This document shows positions 39,882-49,351 of a stretch of 64,000 nt of DNA, piece after piece. The DNA is from JALZAI01 sp038207565 (GTDB lineage: Bacteria > Actinomycetota > Actinomycetes > Mycobacteriales > Jatrophihabitantaceae): positions 1 to 64,000 of the forward strand of contig JBBQZQ010000008.1 of the NCBI GenBank assembly GCA_038207565.1. Direction: 5' to 3'. A model generated the notes under the pieces. The model did not search any database, was not told where the DNA came from, and saw only the letters and a list, made by a program, of their open reading frames with translations. The first letter of the stretch is position 1, and every line of letters begins with the position of its first letter. A program made the translations under genes and the position numbers.

Positions 39882-41039
39882 CTATGCCCCGCCGCGGCCG
39901 TCGGCCCGCCAAGCACGTGCGATCGGTACACCTGGCCGATAGGCGAGATGGAGATAGGACGGCGCGTCGAGCACCGCGAGATCCGCGCGTGCCCCCACCC
40001 GCACGACCCCGATGTCGTCGCGGCGCAGCGCTGCCGCACCGCCGGCGGTGGCCGCCCACAGCGCCTCGGCGGGCGTCATGCCCATCTCCCGCACCGCGAG
40101 CGCGATGACGAACGGTATCGACGAGCTTAAGCACGTGCCGGGGTTGCAGTCGGTGGCCAGCGCGACCGTCACGCCGTCATCGAGCAGGCGTCGCGCGTCG
40201 GGATACGGCGAGCGGGTGGAGAATTCAACGCCGGGCAAGAGTGTCGCCACCGTGGTTCCCCCGGCGAGGGCGTCCACATCGGCGTCGGTGAGATGCGTGC
40301 AGTGGTCGACGCTCGCTGCACCCAGTTCGACGGCGAGGCCGACACCCGGGCCTGGCGCGAGCTGGTTACCGTGCACCCGCAGTCCGAGACCTGCCTCGGC
40401 GCCCGCACGCAGGATCGTCTCCGCCTCGTCGCGGTCGAAGGCGTGCGGGCTGGCCGGCTCGCAGAACACGTCGATCCACCTCGCCAGCGGCGCACAGGCC
40501 CCGAGCATCTCACCGACGACCAGCCGAACGTAGTCGTCGCGGTCCGCACCGACCGGCACGACGTGCGCGCCGAGGAACGTCGTCTCTGTTGTCACCTCCT
40601 GCGCCAACCGCAGCGCACGCACCTCAGCGGCGACGCTCAGCCCGTAGCCACTTTTGATCTCGACGGTGGTCGTTCCCTGTGCCGCCATCTCGGCGACCCG
40701 AGCGCGCAGCAACTCCCGCAACTCCTCATCGGACGCAGCGCTCGTCGCGGCCACGGTCGAGGCGATCCCACCGCCGTCGTAGCGCTCTCCCGCCATGCGC
40801 GCGGCGAACTCGCCACTGCGGTCACCGGCGAACACGAGGTGTGCATGGGAGTCGACGAAGCCCGGCACGACGGCGCGTCCACGGACGTCATGCAGCACGT
40901 CAGCAGGCGGTGCGTCACGCGTCGCACCGACCCACACGATCACGCCGTCTTGCGCCACGAGCGAGGCGGTGTTGAGAACACCTATCTCGGGGTTGTTCGT
41001 CGTCAGTTCGGCGATGCCGGTGACGAGTGCCGCTGTCAC
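39882..41039 (-). CDS. hutI: imidazolonepropionase
   Basis: The 385-residue amidohydrolase opens imidazolone propionate to N-formimino-L-glutamate in histidine degradation. Metal ligands are visible in VDSHAHLVFAGDR, the VHGNQ region and VDHCTHL, with TVEIKSGYGL typical of HutI and the late Asp in LATDCNPGT. GTG 41039 overlaps the hutF stop (GTGA). It is the third gene of an M20-hutF-hutI operon. Confidence 0.92.
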   Translation of the reverse strand: MTAALVTGIAELTTNNPEIGVLNTASLVAQDGVIVWVGATRDAPPADVLHDVRGRAVVPGFVDSHAHLVFAGDRSGEFAARMAGERYDGGGIASTVAATSAASDEELRELLRARVAEMAAQGTTTVEIKSGYGLSVAAEVRALRLAQEVTTETTFLGAHVVPVGADRDDYVRLVVGEMLGACAPLARWIDVFCEPASPHAFDRDEAETILRAGAEAGLGLRVHGNQLAPGPGVGLAVELGAASVDHCTHLTDADVDALAGGTTVATLLPGVEFSTRSPYPDARRLLDDGVTVALATDCNPGTCLSSSIPFVIALAVREMGMTPAEALWAATAGGAAALRRDDIGVVRVGARADLAVLDAPSYLHLAYRPGVPIARAWRADGRGGA

Positions 41040-42349
41040 GCAATCTCCCACAACGGCTCGATGGCATTGCGCAGCATGGCGCCGACGTCGCCGAGAACGT
41101 GCTGCCCTGCACTGACCACTGTCCGCCCGTCCACCACGACAGTGTCGACGTCGGCCGCGGATGCTGCCAGCAGCACCTGAGCGGGATCGATGCCCGCGGT
41201 GCGCACGGTGTCCAGGCGAACCGCGACGAGGTCCGCGCGGGCGCCGACACTGAGCCGTCCCGCCTCCGGCCAGCCGATCGTGTCATGTGCGGTCAGGGCA
41301 GCGACCAGATCGCGCGGTTGCAGGTTGCCGCGCCGTTTCGTGAGCAGCCGCTGATCCATCTCGAGTGCGCGAGCATCCTCCATCAGATCCACCACGGCAT
41401 GCTGATCGCTGCCCAATGACAGCCGAACACCGGCGGCAATGAGTTGCGCTGCCGGACCGATGCCGTCGGCGAGATCCCGCTCGGTGGTCGGGCAGAAGCA
41501 TGCGGTGCTCGAGGAATCGCCGAGCAGCACGATGTCCTGACCGGTCAGGTGCGTCGCGTGCACCGCCGTCGTCATGACGCCGAGCGCACCGTGGTCGGCC
41601 AGGAGGCGCGTCGGGCTGCAGCCGTAATAGCTCTGGCACGCGTCGTTCTCGGCGGGCTGCTCGGAGACATGCGCGTGCAGTGGACGCCCTGCTGCGGCTG
41701 CGCTGACCTCCGCGATCGCTGATGCCGGCACTGCGCGCACGGAATGCAGTGCTGCACCCACTCGGAGCCTTGCGGATTCCCGAAGCTGTGCGATGCGGTC
41801 AGCCCACGCATCGGCAGTCCCGTCCGAGAAGCGCAGCTGCGACTTGTCGAGCGGCAGGTGCCCGGTCGAGTCGAGACCGCCACTGAGGTAGCAGGCGTCG
41901 AGCAACGTCAGGCGGATTCCCGCGTCTGACGCTGCTTGCTGCAGTGCGTGCCCCATCTCGTTGGGATCGGCGTAACGACGCCCGCCGTTGCCGTGGTGCA
42001 GGTAGTGGAACTCGCCGACCGACGTCACACCGGCGAGGGCCATCTCCGCGTACGTCGCACGCGCGAGGGACAGATATGTGGACGGGTCGAGCTGTGCCGC
42101 GACGGTGTACATCCGTTCGCGCCAGGTCCAGAACGTCCCTCCCCCGTCGTGGGTGCGGCCACGCAACGCGCGATGAAAAGCGTGGCTGTGGCAGTTCGCG
42201 AATCCCGGCAGCGTGATGCCGGGCAACCGGGTTGCCCCCGTCGGATCGCCGCCCGCTGCAACGTGCGAGAACGTGTCGCCGTCCGCGACCAGCAGGACGT
42301 CACGACTGGGTCCGTCCGGCAACCAGGCGTACGGAGCGAACCACTTCAT
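41036..42349 (-). CDS. hutF: formimidoylglutamate deiminase
   Basis: The 437-residue amidohydrolase converts N-formimino-L-glutamate to N-formyl-L-glutamate and ammonia. It has GFANCHSHAFHRALRGRT with the metal HxH, the HAHVSEQ motif of HutF, and the late SLGSDQHAVVDLMEDAR. This fixes the pathway as the deiminase branch, not direct HutG cleavage. ATG 42349 overlaps the M20 hydrolase stop by 4 bases. Confidence 0.92.
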   Translation of the reverse strand: MKWFAPYAWLPDGPSRDVLLVADGDTFSHVAAGGDPTGATRLPGITLPGFANCHSHAFHRALRGRTHDGGGTFWTWRERMYTVAAQLDPSTYLSLARATYAEMALAGVTSVGEFHYLHHGNGGRRYADPNEMGHALQQAASDAGIRLTLLDACYLSGGLDSTGHLPLDKSQLRFSDGTADAWADRIAQLRESARLRVGAALHSVRAVPASAIAEVSAAAAGRPLHAHVSEQPAENDACQSYYGCSPTRLLADHGALGVMTTAVHATHLTGQDIVLLGDSSSTACFCPTTERDLADGIGPAAQLIAAGVRLSLGSDQHAVVDLMEDARALEMDQRLLTKRRGNLQPRDLVAALTAHDTIGWPEAGRLSVGARADLVAVRLDTVRTAGIDPAQVLLAASAADVDTVVVDGRTVVSAGQHVLGDVGAMLRNAIEPLWEIA

Positions 42350-43539
42350 CCGGCCAGCTCCGCCAGCACCGCCGCAAGCGCGCTGACACCGGACAGACAG
42401 TCCGCCGGTTCGGCGAATTCGGCCGGGGAGTGCGAGATCCCGGTCGGATTGCGGACGAACAGCATTGCGGTCGGAATCCCCGCGAGGGCAAGGATTCCGG
42501 CATCGTGTCCGGCACCTGTGGCGAGGACGGGTGCGTCGTCGAGCAGGGCCGCGAGTCGAGCCGCCAGCGCTGAGTCGAACGCGGTCACGTCGGTCCACGA
42601 CTCCTCGTGCATCGTGCCTGCATGCTCGGCCGCGGCTGCGCTCACCTCCGCCACGACAGCGCGCACGTGCTCGGATTCCGACCCGCGCGCGTCCAGCCAT
42701 GCGGTCACCAGCGACGCGATCGCATTGACGCCGTTCGGCTCCACGCGCACCTTGCCGCACGTCGCCAGCGCATTGTGGCGAAGGGCCGCCGCACGTGCCG
42801 CCTGCACGACGCCGGCCAGAGCCAGCACGGGGTCGCGACGGTCCGCCAATCGGGTGGTGCCGGCATGATTGGCCTCCCCGGGAAGTTCGATGCGCCACCG
42901 GCCGTGCGGCCAGATTGCCGATGCGACGCCGACCGCACGACCCCTGTCGACCAACCCGCGCCCCTGTTCGACGTGCAGCTCGACGAACGTCGCGACCCGA
43001 CGCAGCGTCTCGTCGTCCCGTCCGACGTTCTCGCTGTCGTGCCCGGCGCGGGTCATCGCCTCACCGAGCGTCACGCCTTCGGCGTCGCGCAGCGCCAGTG
43101 CTCGGGGCGCACCGACAGCACCAGTGAGCAGGCGCGAACCCAGGCAGGCGATGCCGAACCGAGCGCCCTCCTCATCCGCGAAAGCCGCTACCCCTACCGG
43201 ACGGGTGGGCGCCACACCGCGGGCCCGCAGCTCGTCGACGGCTGCGAACGCCGAGACCACCCCGAGAGGTCCGTCGAACGCTCCTCCGTCGGGTACCGAG
43301 TCCAGATGGGAGCCGACTACCACGCCCGGCCCGACGGCGTCGGGCGATCCCCACCAGGCCCACTGGTTACCGGCTCTGTCTACGGTCAAATCCAGTCCGC
43401 GAGTGCCGGCCTCGGCGGCGAACCATTCACGCAACTCGGCGTCGGTCGAGGTCCACGCGAAGCGGCGGTATCCACCTGATTCGGCGGCACGGCCGACCGG
43501 CGCCAGGTCGTCCCACATCGAGGTGAAGGTCGCGGCCAC
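42346..43539 (-). CDS. M20 amidohydrolase (allantoate/N-carbamoyl amidase-like)
   Basis: The 397-residue dinuclear metallohydrolase has the M20 set: GSHLDSVPDGGAFDGPLGV (His, Asp), AFADEEGARFG (Glu pair), ELHVEQG (His) and GHDAGILA (His). It looks like allantoate amidohydrolase or beta-ureidopropionase. As the first gene of an operon with hutF and hutI and with no HutG deformylase nearby, I infer that it deformylates N-formylglutamate. Start GTG 43539; ATG 43518 is an alternative. Confidence 0.85.
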   Translation of the reverse strand: MAATFTSMWDDLAPVGRAAESGGYRRFAWTSTDAELREWFAAEAGTRGLDLTVDRAGNQWAWWGSPDAVGPGVVVGSHLDSVPDGGAFDGPLGVVSAFAAVDELRARGVAPTRPVGVAAFADEEGARFGIACLGSRLLTGAVGAPRALALRDAEGVTLGEAMTRAGHDSENVGRDDETLRRVATFVELHVEQGRGLVDRGRAVGVASAIWPHGRWRIELPGEANHAGTTRLADRRDPVLALAGVVQAARAAALRHNALATCGKVRVEPNGVNAIASLVTAWLDARGSESEHVRAVVAEVSAAAAEHAGTMHEESWTDVTAFDSALAARLAALLDDAPVLATGAGHDAGILALAGIPTAMLFVRNPTGISHSPAEFAEPADCLSGVSALAAVLAELAG

Positions 43540-43595
43540 CCGTCCACTTCACACCCCGGCGCAGCGCAGCGCCATAACGACGCGCTGAGAACGAA

Positions 43596-43904
43596 TCAGT
43601 CCGCCTTCGGCAGACCCGCCGCAACCTCGTCGACGATCTCCGCGAGCTGTAGATCGAGCGCCGTCACGCCACCGGCGCTGTGCGTCGTGAGCGCAACATC
43701 CACCCACCGCCAGCGCAATGCCAATTCGGGATGATGGTCGAGTTCCTCACAGCGCGGGGCGAGCAAATTGATGAATTGGACGGCAGTGGTGAAGTCGGCG
43801 AATTCGATGGTGCGGTTGAGAGGTCCGGTGGTGGCGGACCAGTCGTCGTGCAGCGTGCGGATCCTGTCGCGCACTTGTTCCGGGGACAGCAACTCGGCAG
43901 CCAT
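43596..43904 (-). CDS. pterin-4-alpha-carbinolamine dehydratase
   Basis: The 102-residue protein is a full-length PCD/DCoH-like enzyme with FINLLAPRCEELDHHPELAL holding the paired catalytic histidines and WRWVDVALTTHSAGGVTALD. It dehydrates 4a-hydroxytetrahydropterin. No aromatic amino acid hydroxylase is in the window, so the partner is unknown. ATG 43904 is chosen; GTG 43913 is 3 codons upstream. It is divergent from orn. Confidence 0.88.
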   Translation of the reverse strand: MAAELLSPEQVRDRIRTLHDDWSATTGPLNRTIEFADFTTAVQFINLLAPRCEELDHHPELALRWRWVDVALTTHSAGGVTALDLQLAEIVDEVAAGLPKAD

Positions 43905-43957
43905 GCGCACCACGTTATCCCCGACGTATAGCGTGACGGCCGAGGAGGGGAAATCAC

Positions 43958-44578
43958 ATGAGCGAGCGTATTGATCGCCTGGTCTGGATCGACTGCGAGA
44001 TGACCGGGCTCGAGTTGTCGCGCGACGCCCTCATCGAGGTTGCGGTCGTGGTCACCGAAGCAGACTTGACACCTGTGGACGGCGGCCTGGACGTGATCAT
44101 CCATATCGCCGACGACGTGCTCGACACCATGGTGCCGTTCGTCCGGGACATGCACGCGTCCTCCGGGCTGACCGAGGCGGTCCGCGGCGCCACCACTACG
44201 CTGGGCCAGGCTGAGAAGCTGGCGCTCGACTACATCAAGAGCCACGTGCCCGAGCCGAAGTCGGCGCCGCTGTGCGGCAACTCGATCGGGACCGATCGGG
44301 GGTTCCTCGCCCGCGACATGCCCGCACTCGACGAACACCTGCATTACCGGATGATCGACGTGTCCTCGATCAAAGAGCTGGCCAAGCGCTGGTACCCGAG
44401 GATCTACCAGGCCCAGCCGGCCAAGGGGCTCTCGCACCGCGCCCTCGCCGACATTCAGGAGAGCATCCAGGAACTCGCCTACTACCGTCGGACACTGTTC
44501 GTCGAGCCACCGGGGCCGACGCTCCCTCAGGCCAAGGCAATCGCCGCGGACGTCGTAGGTGCGCCCGCCAGCGGCTAG
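43958..44578 (+). CDS. orn: oligoribonuclease
   Basis: The 206-residue 3'-5' exonuclease degrades 2-5 nt RNA including pGpG. DEDDh catalytic residues are visible: D and E in VWIDCEMTGL, D in GNSIGTDRGFLARDMP, and H/D in GLSHRALADIQESI. The length is normal. tRNA-His follows 43 bases later, the same arrangement I recall for mycobacteria. Confidence 0.95.
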   Translation: MSERIDRLVWIDCEMTGLELSRDALIEVAVVVTEADLTPVDGGLDVIIHIADDVLDTMVPFVRDMHASSGLTEAVRGATTTLGQAEKLALDYIKSHVPEPKSAPLCGNSIGTDRGFLARDMPALDEHLHYRMIDVSSIKELAKRWYPRIYQAQPAKGLSHRALADIQESIQELAYYRRTLFVEPPGPTLPQAKAIAADVVGAPASG

Positions 44579-44621
44579 CGCACGTGTATAAACTGAGTCG
44601 GCTCGGCGTACGCGTCGGCAT

Positions 44622-44698
44622 GGTGGGTGTAGCTCAGCTGGTAGAGCGCCGCGTTGTGGTCGCGGATGTCGCGGGTTCAAGTCCCGTCACTCACCCCA
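44622..44698 (+). tRNA. tRNA-His(GUG)
   Basis: The acceptor stem GTGGGTG pairs with CACTCAC. An encoded G at position -1 (44622) faces discriminator C, as in tRNA-His. The anticodon loop TTGTGGT gives GTG, the T loop is GGTTCAAGTCC, and CCA is encoded. Confidence 0.95.
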
Positions 44699-44776
44699 GG
44701 TGAGGTGCCTTGCGTGCCCCGGACGCCGGTATTCGCAGTTCGTCTTCGATCCTGAGCGCATCGCTTGATCTTCGCG

Positions 44777-45754
44777 TCACCCAGCAGGACGGCAATGCAG
44801 CGCGGCAACCTCGCCGCTGACGTGACACGCTCCGGCGCCGAACGGGACGACGACGGTGTTGCCGCGCCGGACGGTGAGCGAACCCCAGCCGCCGGTCAGC
44901 TCACCCGAGCCTCCCGTCACCACCAGTACGCCGAATCCATGCAGGTTCGCGCCCTCGGCGACGCGGGCGGCACTGAAAAACATGTCCGCGCCGGCGGGCA
45001 GGACCGAGTCCGCGTACCGCTCCCGTGACTGTCGAAGTGCCACCAGCTGGCCCTCGGTAAAGGCCCGACGATCAACGCAGGTGAGGGCGAGGTCCAAGGG
45101 CAGGCCGAGCGTGGCGTCGGCGGGCCCCAGCCCGAATCCGTCCCATTCGAGCAACACCGAGAAGTCGGTCGGTTCCTGCACTTCCACCAGCAGGATGTTC
45201 TCGCCGATCGCATGCGGTACGCCGGCCGGACACAGGACGACATCTCCGGCCGAGACGGGCACGACATTCGTCGCGCCCAGCAGCGCGGGTACATCCTGTG
45301 TCGCCACCCACCCGGCGAGTTCCGCGCTCGAGACATCTCGAGCGAAACCGAGGTGGACGGACGCGTCCGGAGCCGCGTCGAGAACAACCCATGCTTCGGT
45401 CTTGCCGTACGGGCTGACGAGATGCGACCGGGCGAACTGTCGTGACGGGTGCACGTGGACGGGGAGTCGTTGGCCGGCGTCGAGCAGCTTGACGAGCAAC
45501 GCCGGGCTGGCGCCGTGACGTGCGACGTGCTCCGCACCGAGCCAGCCGACGGGGTCGGCGGCTATCGCGTCGAGCAGCAGCGTCCCGTCCGGCAAGGCCG
45601 TCAGACCGCTTGGTGCAGCACCGAAACGGGAGGTCGTCGAGGCGACCCAGTCCTCCGGCCGCAGCGCCAGTTCCTCCCCGCGGAAGTCGGCGAGCCGACC
45701 GGACCCGCGGTAGAACGTGCCCGGCTGGTTCGGCCCGACCACGATCGGCTGCAC
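44777..45754 (-). CDS. manA: mannose-6-phosphate isomerase, class I
   Basis: The 325-residue cupin-type enzyme interconverts mannose 6-phosphate and fructose 6-phosphate. Zinc ligands lie in LPVHVHPSRQFA, GKTEAWVVLDA and GVPHAIGENI. The architecture matches the short class I type of Bacillus/actinobacteria. Start is GTG 45754 with AGGAG upstream. It lies 135 bases downstream of the DUF6328 gene on the same strand. Confidence 0.88.
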   Translation of the reverse strand: MQPIVVGPNQPGTFYRGSGRLADFRGEELALRPEDWVASTTSRFGAAPSGLTALPDGTLLLDAIAADPVGWLGAEHVARHGASPALLVKLLDAGQRLPVHVHPSRQFARSHLVSPYGKTEAWVVLDAAPDASVHLGFARDVSSAELAGWVATQDVPALLGATNVVPVSAGDVVLCPAGVPHAIGENILLVEVQEPTDFSVLLEWDGFGLGPADATLGLPLDLALTCVDRRAFTEGQLVALRQSRERYADSVLPAGADMFFSAARVAEGANLHGFGVLVVTGGSGELTGGWGSLTVRRGNTVVVPFGAGACHVSGEVAALHCRPAG

Positions 45755-45889
45755 CCGTCACTCCTGATTCGGCTGAGGCGGGCAGACCTGGGATTCGGCC
45801 TGCCCGACGATCGTAGGACTGCTCAGAGATCGGGTACGCGTGCAGCAGCTTCTTTGCCGCCCAGTACAGGAACTCGGGCTGGGCCTCTT

Positions 45890-46444
45890 TCATGGCGAGG
45901 GTTTGCCGGCGCGGGCCGGCACGTGACAGCCGGCAACAACCCGCGCATGCAAGTGATGGGTGTGGCGGGCACGTTCCCGCGCCGGGAGCAGGTACCAGAT
46001 CGCGCCGATGATCACGCCGAGCATCCCCGTGATGATGATCGAGATGAGCAGCGTGGTGACGACGTCGAGAACGAAAAACACCGCAGCGAGCATGGCGACG
46101 GCAAGCAAGGCAAGACCGGCGCCCGCGAGGCGAGAGGTGAACTCGACGACCTCGTCCTTGAGGTGTTCGCGAAACAGCATCCGGTGCACGGCGACGGGCG
46201 CGATCAGCGTGATCGCCGTGCACGCCGCCGACACCAGGGTCACGACGTAGAGGACTCGCTGGTGCGCCTCCAACGCGCTGTAGCGCTGCGTGCAGGCGAT
46301 GCCGAGGAAGAAAGCGAAAAGCACCTGCACGCCCGTCTGTGCCACGCGCAGATCTTGGAGAAGCTCGTTGTAGTTTCTGTCGAGACGCGCCGCCTCGGAC
46401 TCATCGCGCTTGTAGTCGCCCTCGTCGTCGGATGCCACCACCAC
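45890..46444 (-). CDS. DUF6328-family membrane protein
   Basis: The 184-residue protein has an N-terminal acidic part, the family signature RNYNELLQDLRVAQTGVQVL, and four hydrophobic helices (about residues 41-52, 65-83, 105-125 and 130-150). Function unknown. It follows the cation transporter by 8 bases and is probably co-transcribed. An ATG (45893) overlapping its TGA opens a frame beginning KEAQPEFLYWAAKKLLHAYP that has no proper end before manA; I cannot tell whether a short coupled peptide is made. Confidence 0.82.
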   Translation of the reverse strand: MVVASDDEGDYKRDESEAARLDRNYNELLQDLRVAQTGVQVLFAFFLGIACTQRYSALEAHQRVLYVVTLVSAACTAITLIAPVAVHRMLFREHLKDEVVEFTSRLAGAGLALLAVAMLAAVFFVLDVVTTLLISIIITGMLGVIIGAIWYLLPARERARHTHHLHARVVAGCHVPARAGKPSP

Positions 46445-46452
46445 ATCGTCCT

Positions 46453-47457
46453 CTACTCGTCGGCGAGCACGCGGCCGTACCGGGCGACGACCCTCTCCCG
46501 TACGTCCGGATTTGCGCTCGACACCGGTTGGATGAAGAACTCATCGATCTGCGGAAACTTCTCTCGCAGGTCCTCGTCGATGCGCGCGCAGGCGTCCTCC
46601 ATCTGTCCCGCGCTGACCTCGTCGGCGAAATCGGCTCGGACGCAGACGAGAACCTTGCCGGCTCCGGTGAGCATCGTCAGCAGGTCCACGACGTCCTCGA
46701 TCTCCCGCTCCTCCTCAAGCCGCGTCTCGATCGCCCGGAGCAGGCGCGGGTCGGCCTGTTTGCCGATCAACAATTCCTGGCAGGCGTGCGCGAGGACGTA
46801 GGCGACGAACAGGAGCAAGCCGCCAATCAGGATCGAAGCGAAGCCATCCCATAGAGCGTTGCCGGTCAGCTGGTGCAGACCGACACCCGCTCCGGCGAGG
46901 GCCAGACCGATGAGGGCGGCCGCGTCCTCCATGGCGACGCTGTTGGTGGTCGGGTCCTCCGGCGCGCGGAAAAGGCTGACGATGGACCGACTCTGGCTGC
47001 GGGACTGCTGGCGGACCTTTCGCAGCGCCTGCAGGAAGGACGTCCCCTCGAGGATGAACGCCAACGCGAGCACCGGGTAGTTGATCCAGAGCTCTTCGGT
47101 GGACTCGGGCGGGCCGAAGATCGTGTGCAGTCCTTGATAGATCGAGAATGCGGCACCGGACACGAAGATCGCGCCGGCGGCGAGCAGCGACCAGAAGTAC
47201 CGTTCCTTGCCGTAACCGAACGGGTGCAATCTGTCGGCGGGGCGATCGGAACGGCGGAGCGCGACGAGCAGCAATACCTCGGTGGTGCAGTCACCGACCG
47301 AATGCGCGGCCTCCGACAGCAGGGCGCCGGAGCCGGAGATGAGCCCGGCGACCAGCTTCAACAGGCCGACGGCAAGATTGGCGGCGAGGGCGAGCAGTAC
47401 CGTGAAGGTGCGACCAGCAGTGTCCTTCTTGTGGCCCGCGGGCTCCTCATCGCTCAC
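46453..47457 (-). CDS. cation diffusion facilitator transporter
   Basis: The 334-residue protein has six membrane helices. Metal-site residues are visible in the second and fifth: SEAAHSVGDCTTEV (HxxxD) and AMEDAAALIGLAL. A basic loop with SQSRSIVSLFRAPEDPTTNS lies between them, and a C-terminal cytoplasmic ferredoxin-like domain covers residues 225-334. It exports Zn2+, Fe2+ or another divalent ion by proton antiport. DUF6328 is immediately downstream. Confidence 0.9.
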   Translation of the reverse strand: MSDEEPAGHKKDTAGRTFTVLLALAANLAVGLLKLVAGLISGSGALLSEAAHSVGDCTTEVLLLVALRRSDRPADRLHPFGYGKERYFWSLLAAGAIFVSGAAFSIYQGLHTIFGPPESTEELWINYPVLALAFILEGTSFLQALRKVRQQSRSQSRSIVSLFRAPEDPTTNSVAMEDAAALIGLALAGAGVGLHQLTGNALWDGFASILIGGLLLFVAYVLAHACQELLIGKQADPRLLRAIETRLEEEREIEDVVDLLTMLTGAGKVLVCVRADFADEVSAGQMEDACARIDEDLREKFPQIDEFFIQPVSSANPDVRERVVARYGRVLADE

Positions 47458-47616
47458 GCAGACTGCTGTACCCGTCAGCCGCGAGCGCTATCAATGTGGT
47501 GTCTCGAAAGACACCGGAGCCGCTGAACCGGTCGGCTGCCGCCGGCGTCAGATCGAGTCATTGGTGCGTGCTAATGTCTGTGTTCGGCTCGCTTCGGTGC
47601 GTCGTACGTGCGCATT

Positions 47617-47689
<73 letters not shown>

Positions 47690-47727
47690 CTTTTCTACCC
47701 CCGTACTCGCAGGCCTCCAGCCACGCG

Positions 47728-49284
47728 TCAGCTCAGACGGCGCGCTCTCACCACGACGTCGTGGGTGTGGTGTGATCCGGCACCAGCACGCACGTCGCGG
47801 GGTCGTGTCTCGTTGATCTCGAGTTGCCAGCTGTCGTCGAGCAATGCCGCGACGTCGGAGGGGTTGACGTAGTCGGCCGGGTCGAAGCCGTGCGCGTTGG
47901 CCTCCGCTGCGTCGATGTCGGCGTGGTGTACCACGAGCAGGAGTCCTCCTGGCGCGACGGATGCGAGCAGCATTCGCTCGGCATCGTGCCCTGCCGTGCG
48001 CAGCAGCGCCGGGTATTGAGCCGATACCAGATCGAAGGCACCTGACGGCAGGGGTGCATCCACGAGCCCGGCGTGCATCCACTGCACCTGTGCATCCGCC
48101 TGCTCAGCGTGCAGCGCAGCGCGGCGGAGCGCCACCTGCGACACGTCCAGCGCTGTGACGTCCCAGCCCTGCCCGGCCAGCCACACGGCGTCTGCGCCCT
48201 CCCCGCACCCGACGTCGAGCGCTCGACCTGGTGGAAGTCGGTGTACCTCGGTGACGAGCGCGGCGTTGGGCCGGCCGCTCCACACCTGCTCCGCGCCGGC
48301 GTAGCGCTGATCCCACGCGTCTTCGCTGTTGGCGTGCTCGTGACGGTAGGCCCGCAGTGCGAGGGCGGCGTCGGCGCTGATCAGGTCGTTGTTGATCGCG
48401 GCGCCGGCGGCGAGCCCCGCCGCCGCGGAGCTGATGACCTGGGCCTGGACGTTGGCGACGTTGCCGGCAACCCACACCCCCGGCACCGCAGTGGCCCCCG
48501 TGGCGTCGGCGTCAATCTGGGTACCCACGAGATGCTCCCCGAGCCGAACCTCGCTCGCCTGCAGGCCGAGCGGGGCGAGCAGGTCGGCGCGGGCCTGGCA
48601 GACGGGCGCCACGACGAGCGCGTCCAGCTCGACGTGGCCGCCGTCCTCGAGCCGCGCTCCGGTCAACCCGGCGGCGCCGGAGGTGACCTCGACGACAGCG
48701 CCGCCGACGACGGGGATTCCTGACGCGGCGAGCTGCTCCTGCTGCTCCGGCGTCGGCACCGGACCGGTGTGCCGCAGCAGCACGACCTGCGCACTGAGCT
48801 GACCGAACATCAGTGCCTGGTGTGCAGCCATCGGTCCGGTGGCGAGCACGCCGATGCGCCGGTCGCGGACCTCCCAGCCGTGGCAGTACGGACAGTGCAG
48901 CACGTCGATGCCCCAGCGTTGCGCCAGGCCGGGGATGTCGGGAAGTTCGTCGCGCGCCCCGGTCGCAATCAGCAGTCGGCGAGCCGTGATGGCCCGGTGA
49001 TCGATTACGACTCGGAACAGCGCGCCGTCTCGGCTGATTTCGTCGACCGTGGCCCGGGTGATTTCTCCGCCATAGGCGTGGAGCTCACCGCGGCCAGCGG
49101 AGTAAAGGTCCTCGGGTGCGATGGCGTCTCTGGTGAGGAAGTTGTGCACGTGCCCGGCAGTCGCGTTACGCGGGTCTCCGGCATCCACGACCAGCACCGA
49201 GCGCCGCGACCTGAGTAGCGTGATCGCAGCGCTCAAGCCCGCGGCGCCGCCGCCGATCACAATCACGTCATAGTTGTCGTCCAT
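47728..49284 (-). CDS. thioredoxin reductase-like flavoprotein fused to a methyltransferase
   Basis: The 518-residue protein has two parts. Residues 1-320 form a thioredoxin-reductase-like flavoprotein: FAD site VIVIGGGAAGLSAAITLLRS, redox motif HCPYCHGWEVRD, second FAD motif GVWVAGNVANVQAQVISSAA. Residues 325-518 form a class I SAM methyltransferase with motif I LDVGCGEGADAVWLAGQGWD and DLVSAQYPALL. The pairing suggests redox-coupled methylation, perhaps of a metalloid or electrophile, but that is inference. It is divergent from an XRE-cupin regulator with an inverted repeat between them, so that protein probably controls it. Confidence 0.88.
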   Translation of the reverse strand: MDDNYDVIVIGGGAAGLSAAITLLRSRRSVLVVDAGDPRNATAGHVHNFLTRDAIAPEDLYSAGRGELHAYGGEITRATVDEISRDGALFRVVIDHRAITARRLLIATGARDELPDIPGLAQRWGIDVLHCPYCHGWEVRDRRIGVLATGPMAAHQALMFGQLSAQVVLLRHTGPVPTPEQQEQLAASGIPVVGGAVVEVTSGAAGLTGARLEDGGHVELDALVVAPVCQARADLLAPLGLQASEVRLGEHLVGTQIDADATGATAVPGVWVAGNVANVQAQVISSAAAGLAAGAAINNDLISADAALALRAYRHEHANSEDAWDQRYAGAEQVWSGRPNAALVTEVHRLPPGRALDVGCGEGADAVWLAGQGWDVTALDVSQVALRRAALHAEQADAQVQWMHAGLVDAPLPSGAFDLVSAQYPALLRTAGHDAERMLLASVAPGGLLLVVHHADIDAAEANAHGFDPADYVNPSDVAALLDDSWQLEINETRPRDVRAGAGSHHTHDVVVRARRLS

Positions 49285-49327
49285 GCGCCCCAGCGTGCGT
49301 CAGCCTCGCTGCACTTGACAAACTGCG

Positions 49328-49342
49328 TTGCTGAAGCAGCAA
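49328..49342. promoter_or_regulatory. inverted repeat between flavoprotein and XRE genes
   Basis: Arms TTGCTG and CAGCAA flank AAG, giving a 15-bp perfect inverted repeat 9 bases before the XRE start and 43 bases before the flavoprotein start. A TTGACA lies at 49315-49320. This is a likely operator for the XRE-cupin protein. Confidence 0.6.
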
Positions 49343-49351
49343 ATATGAGCC

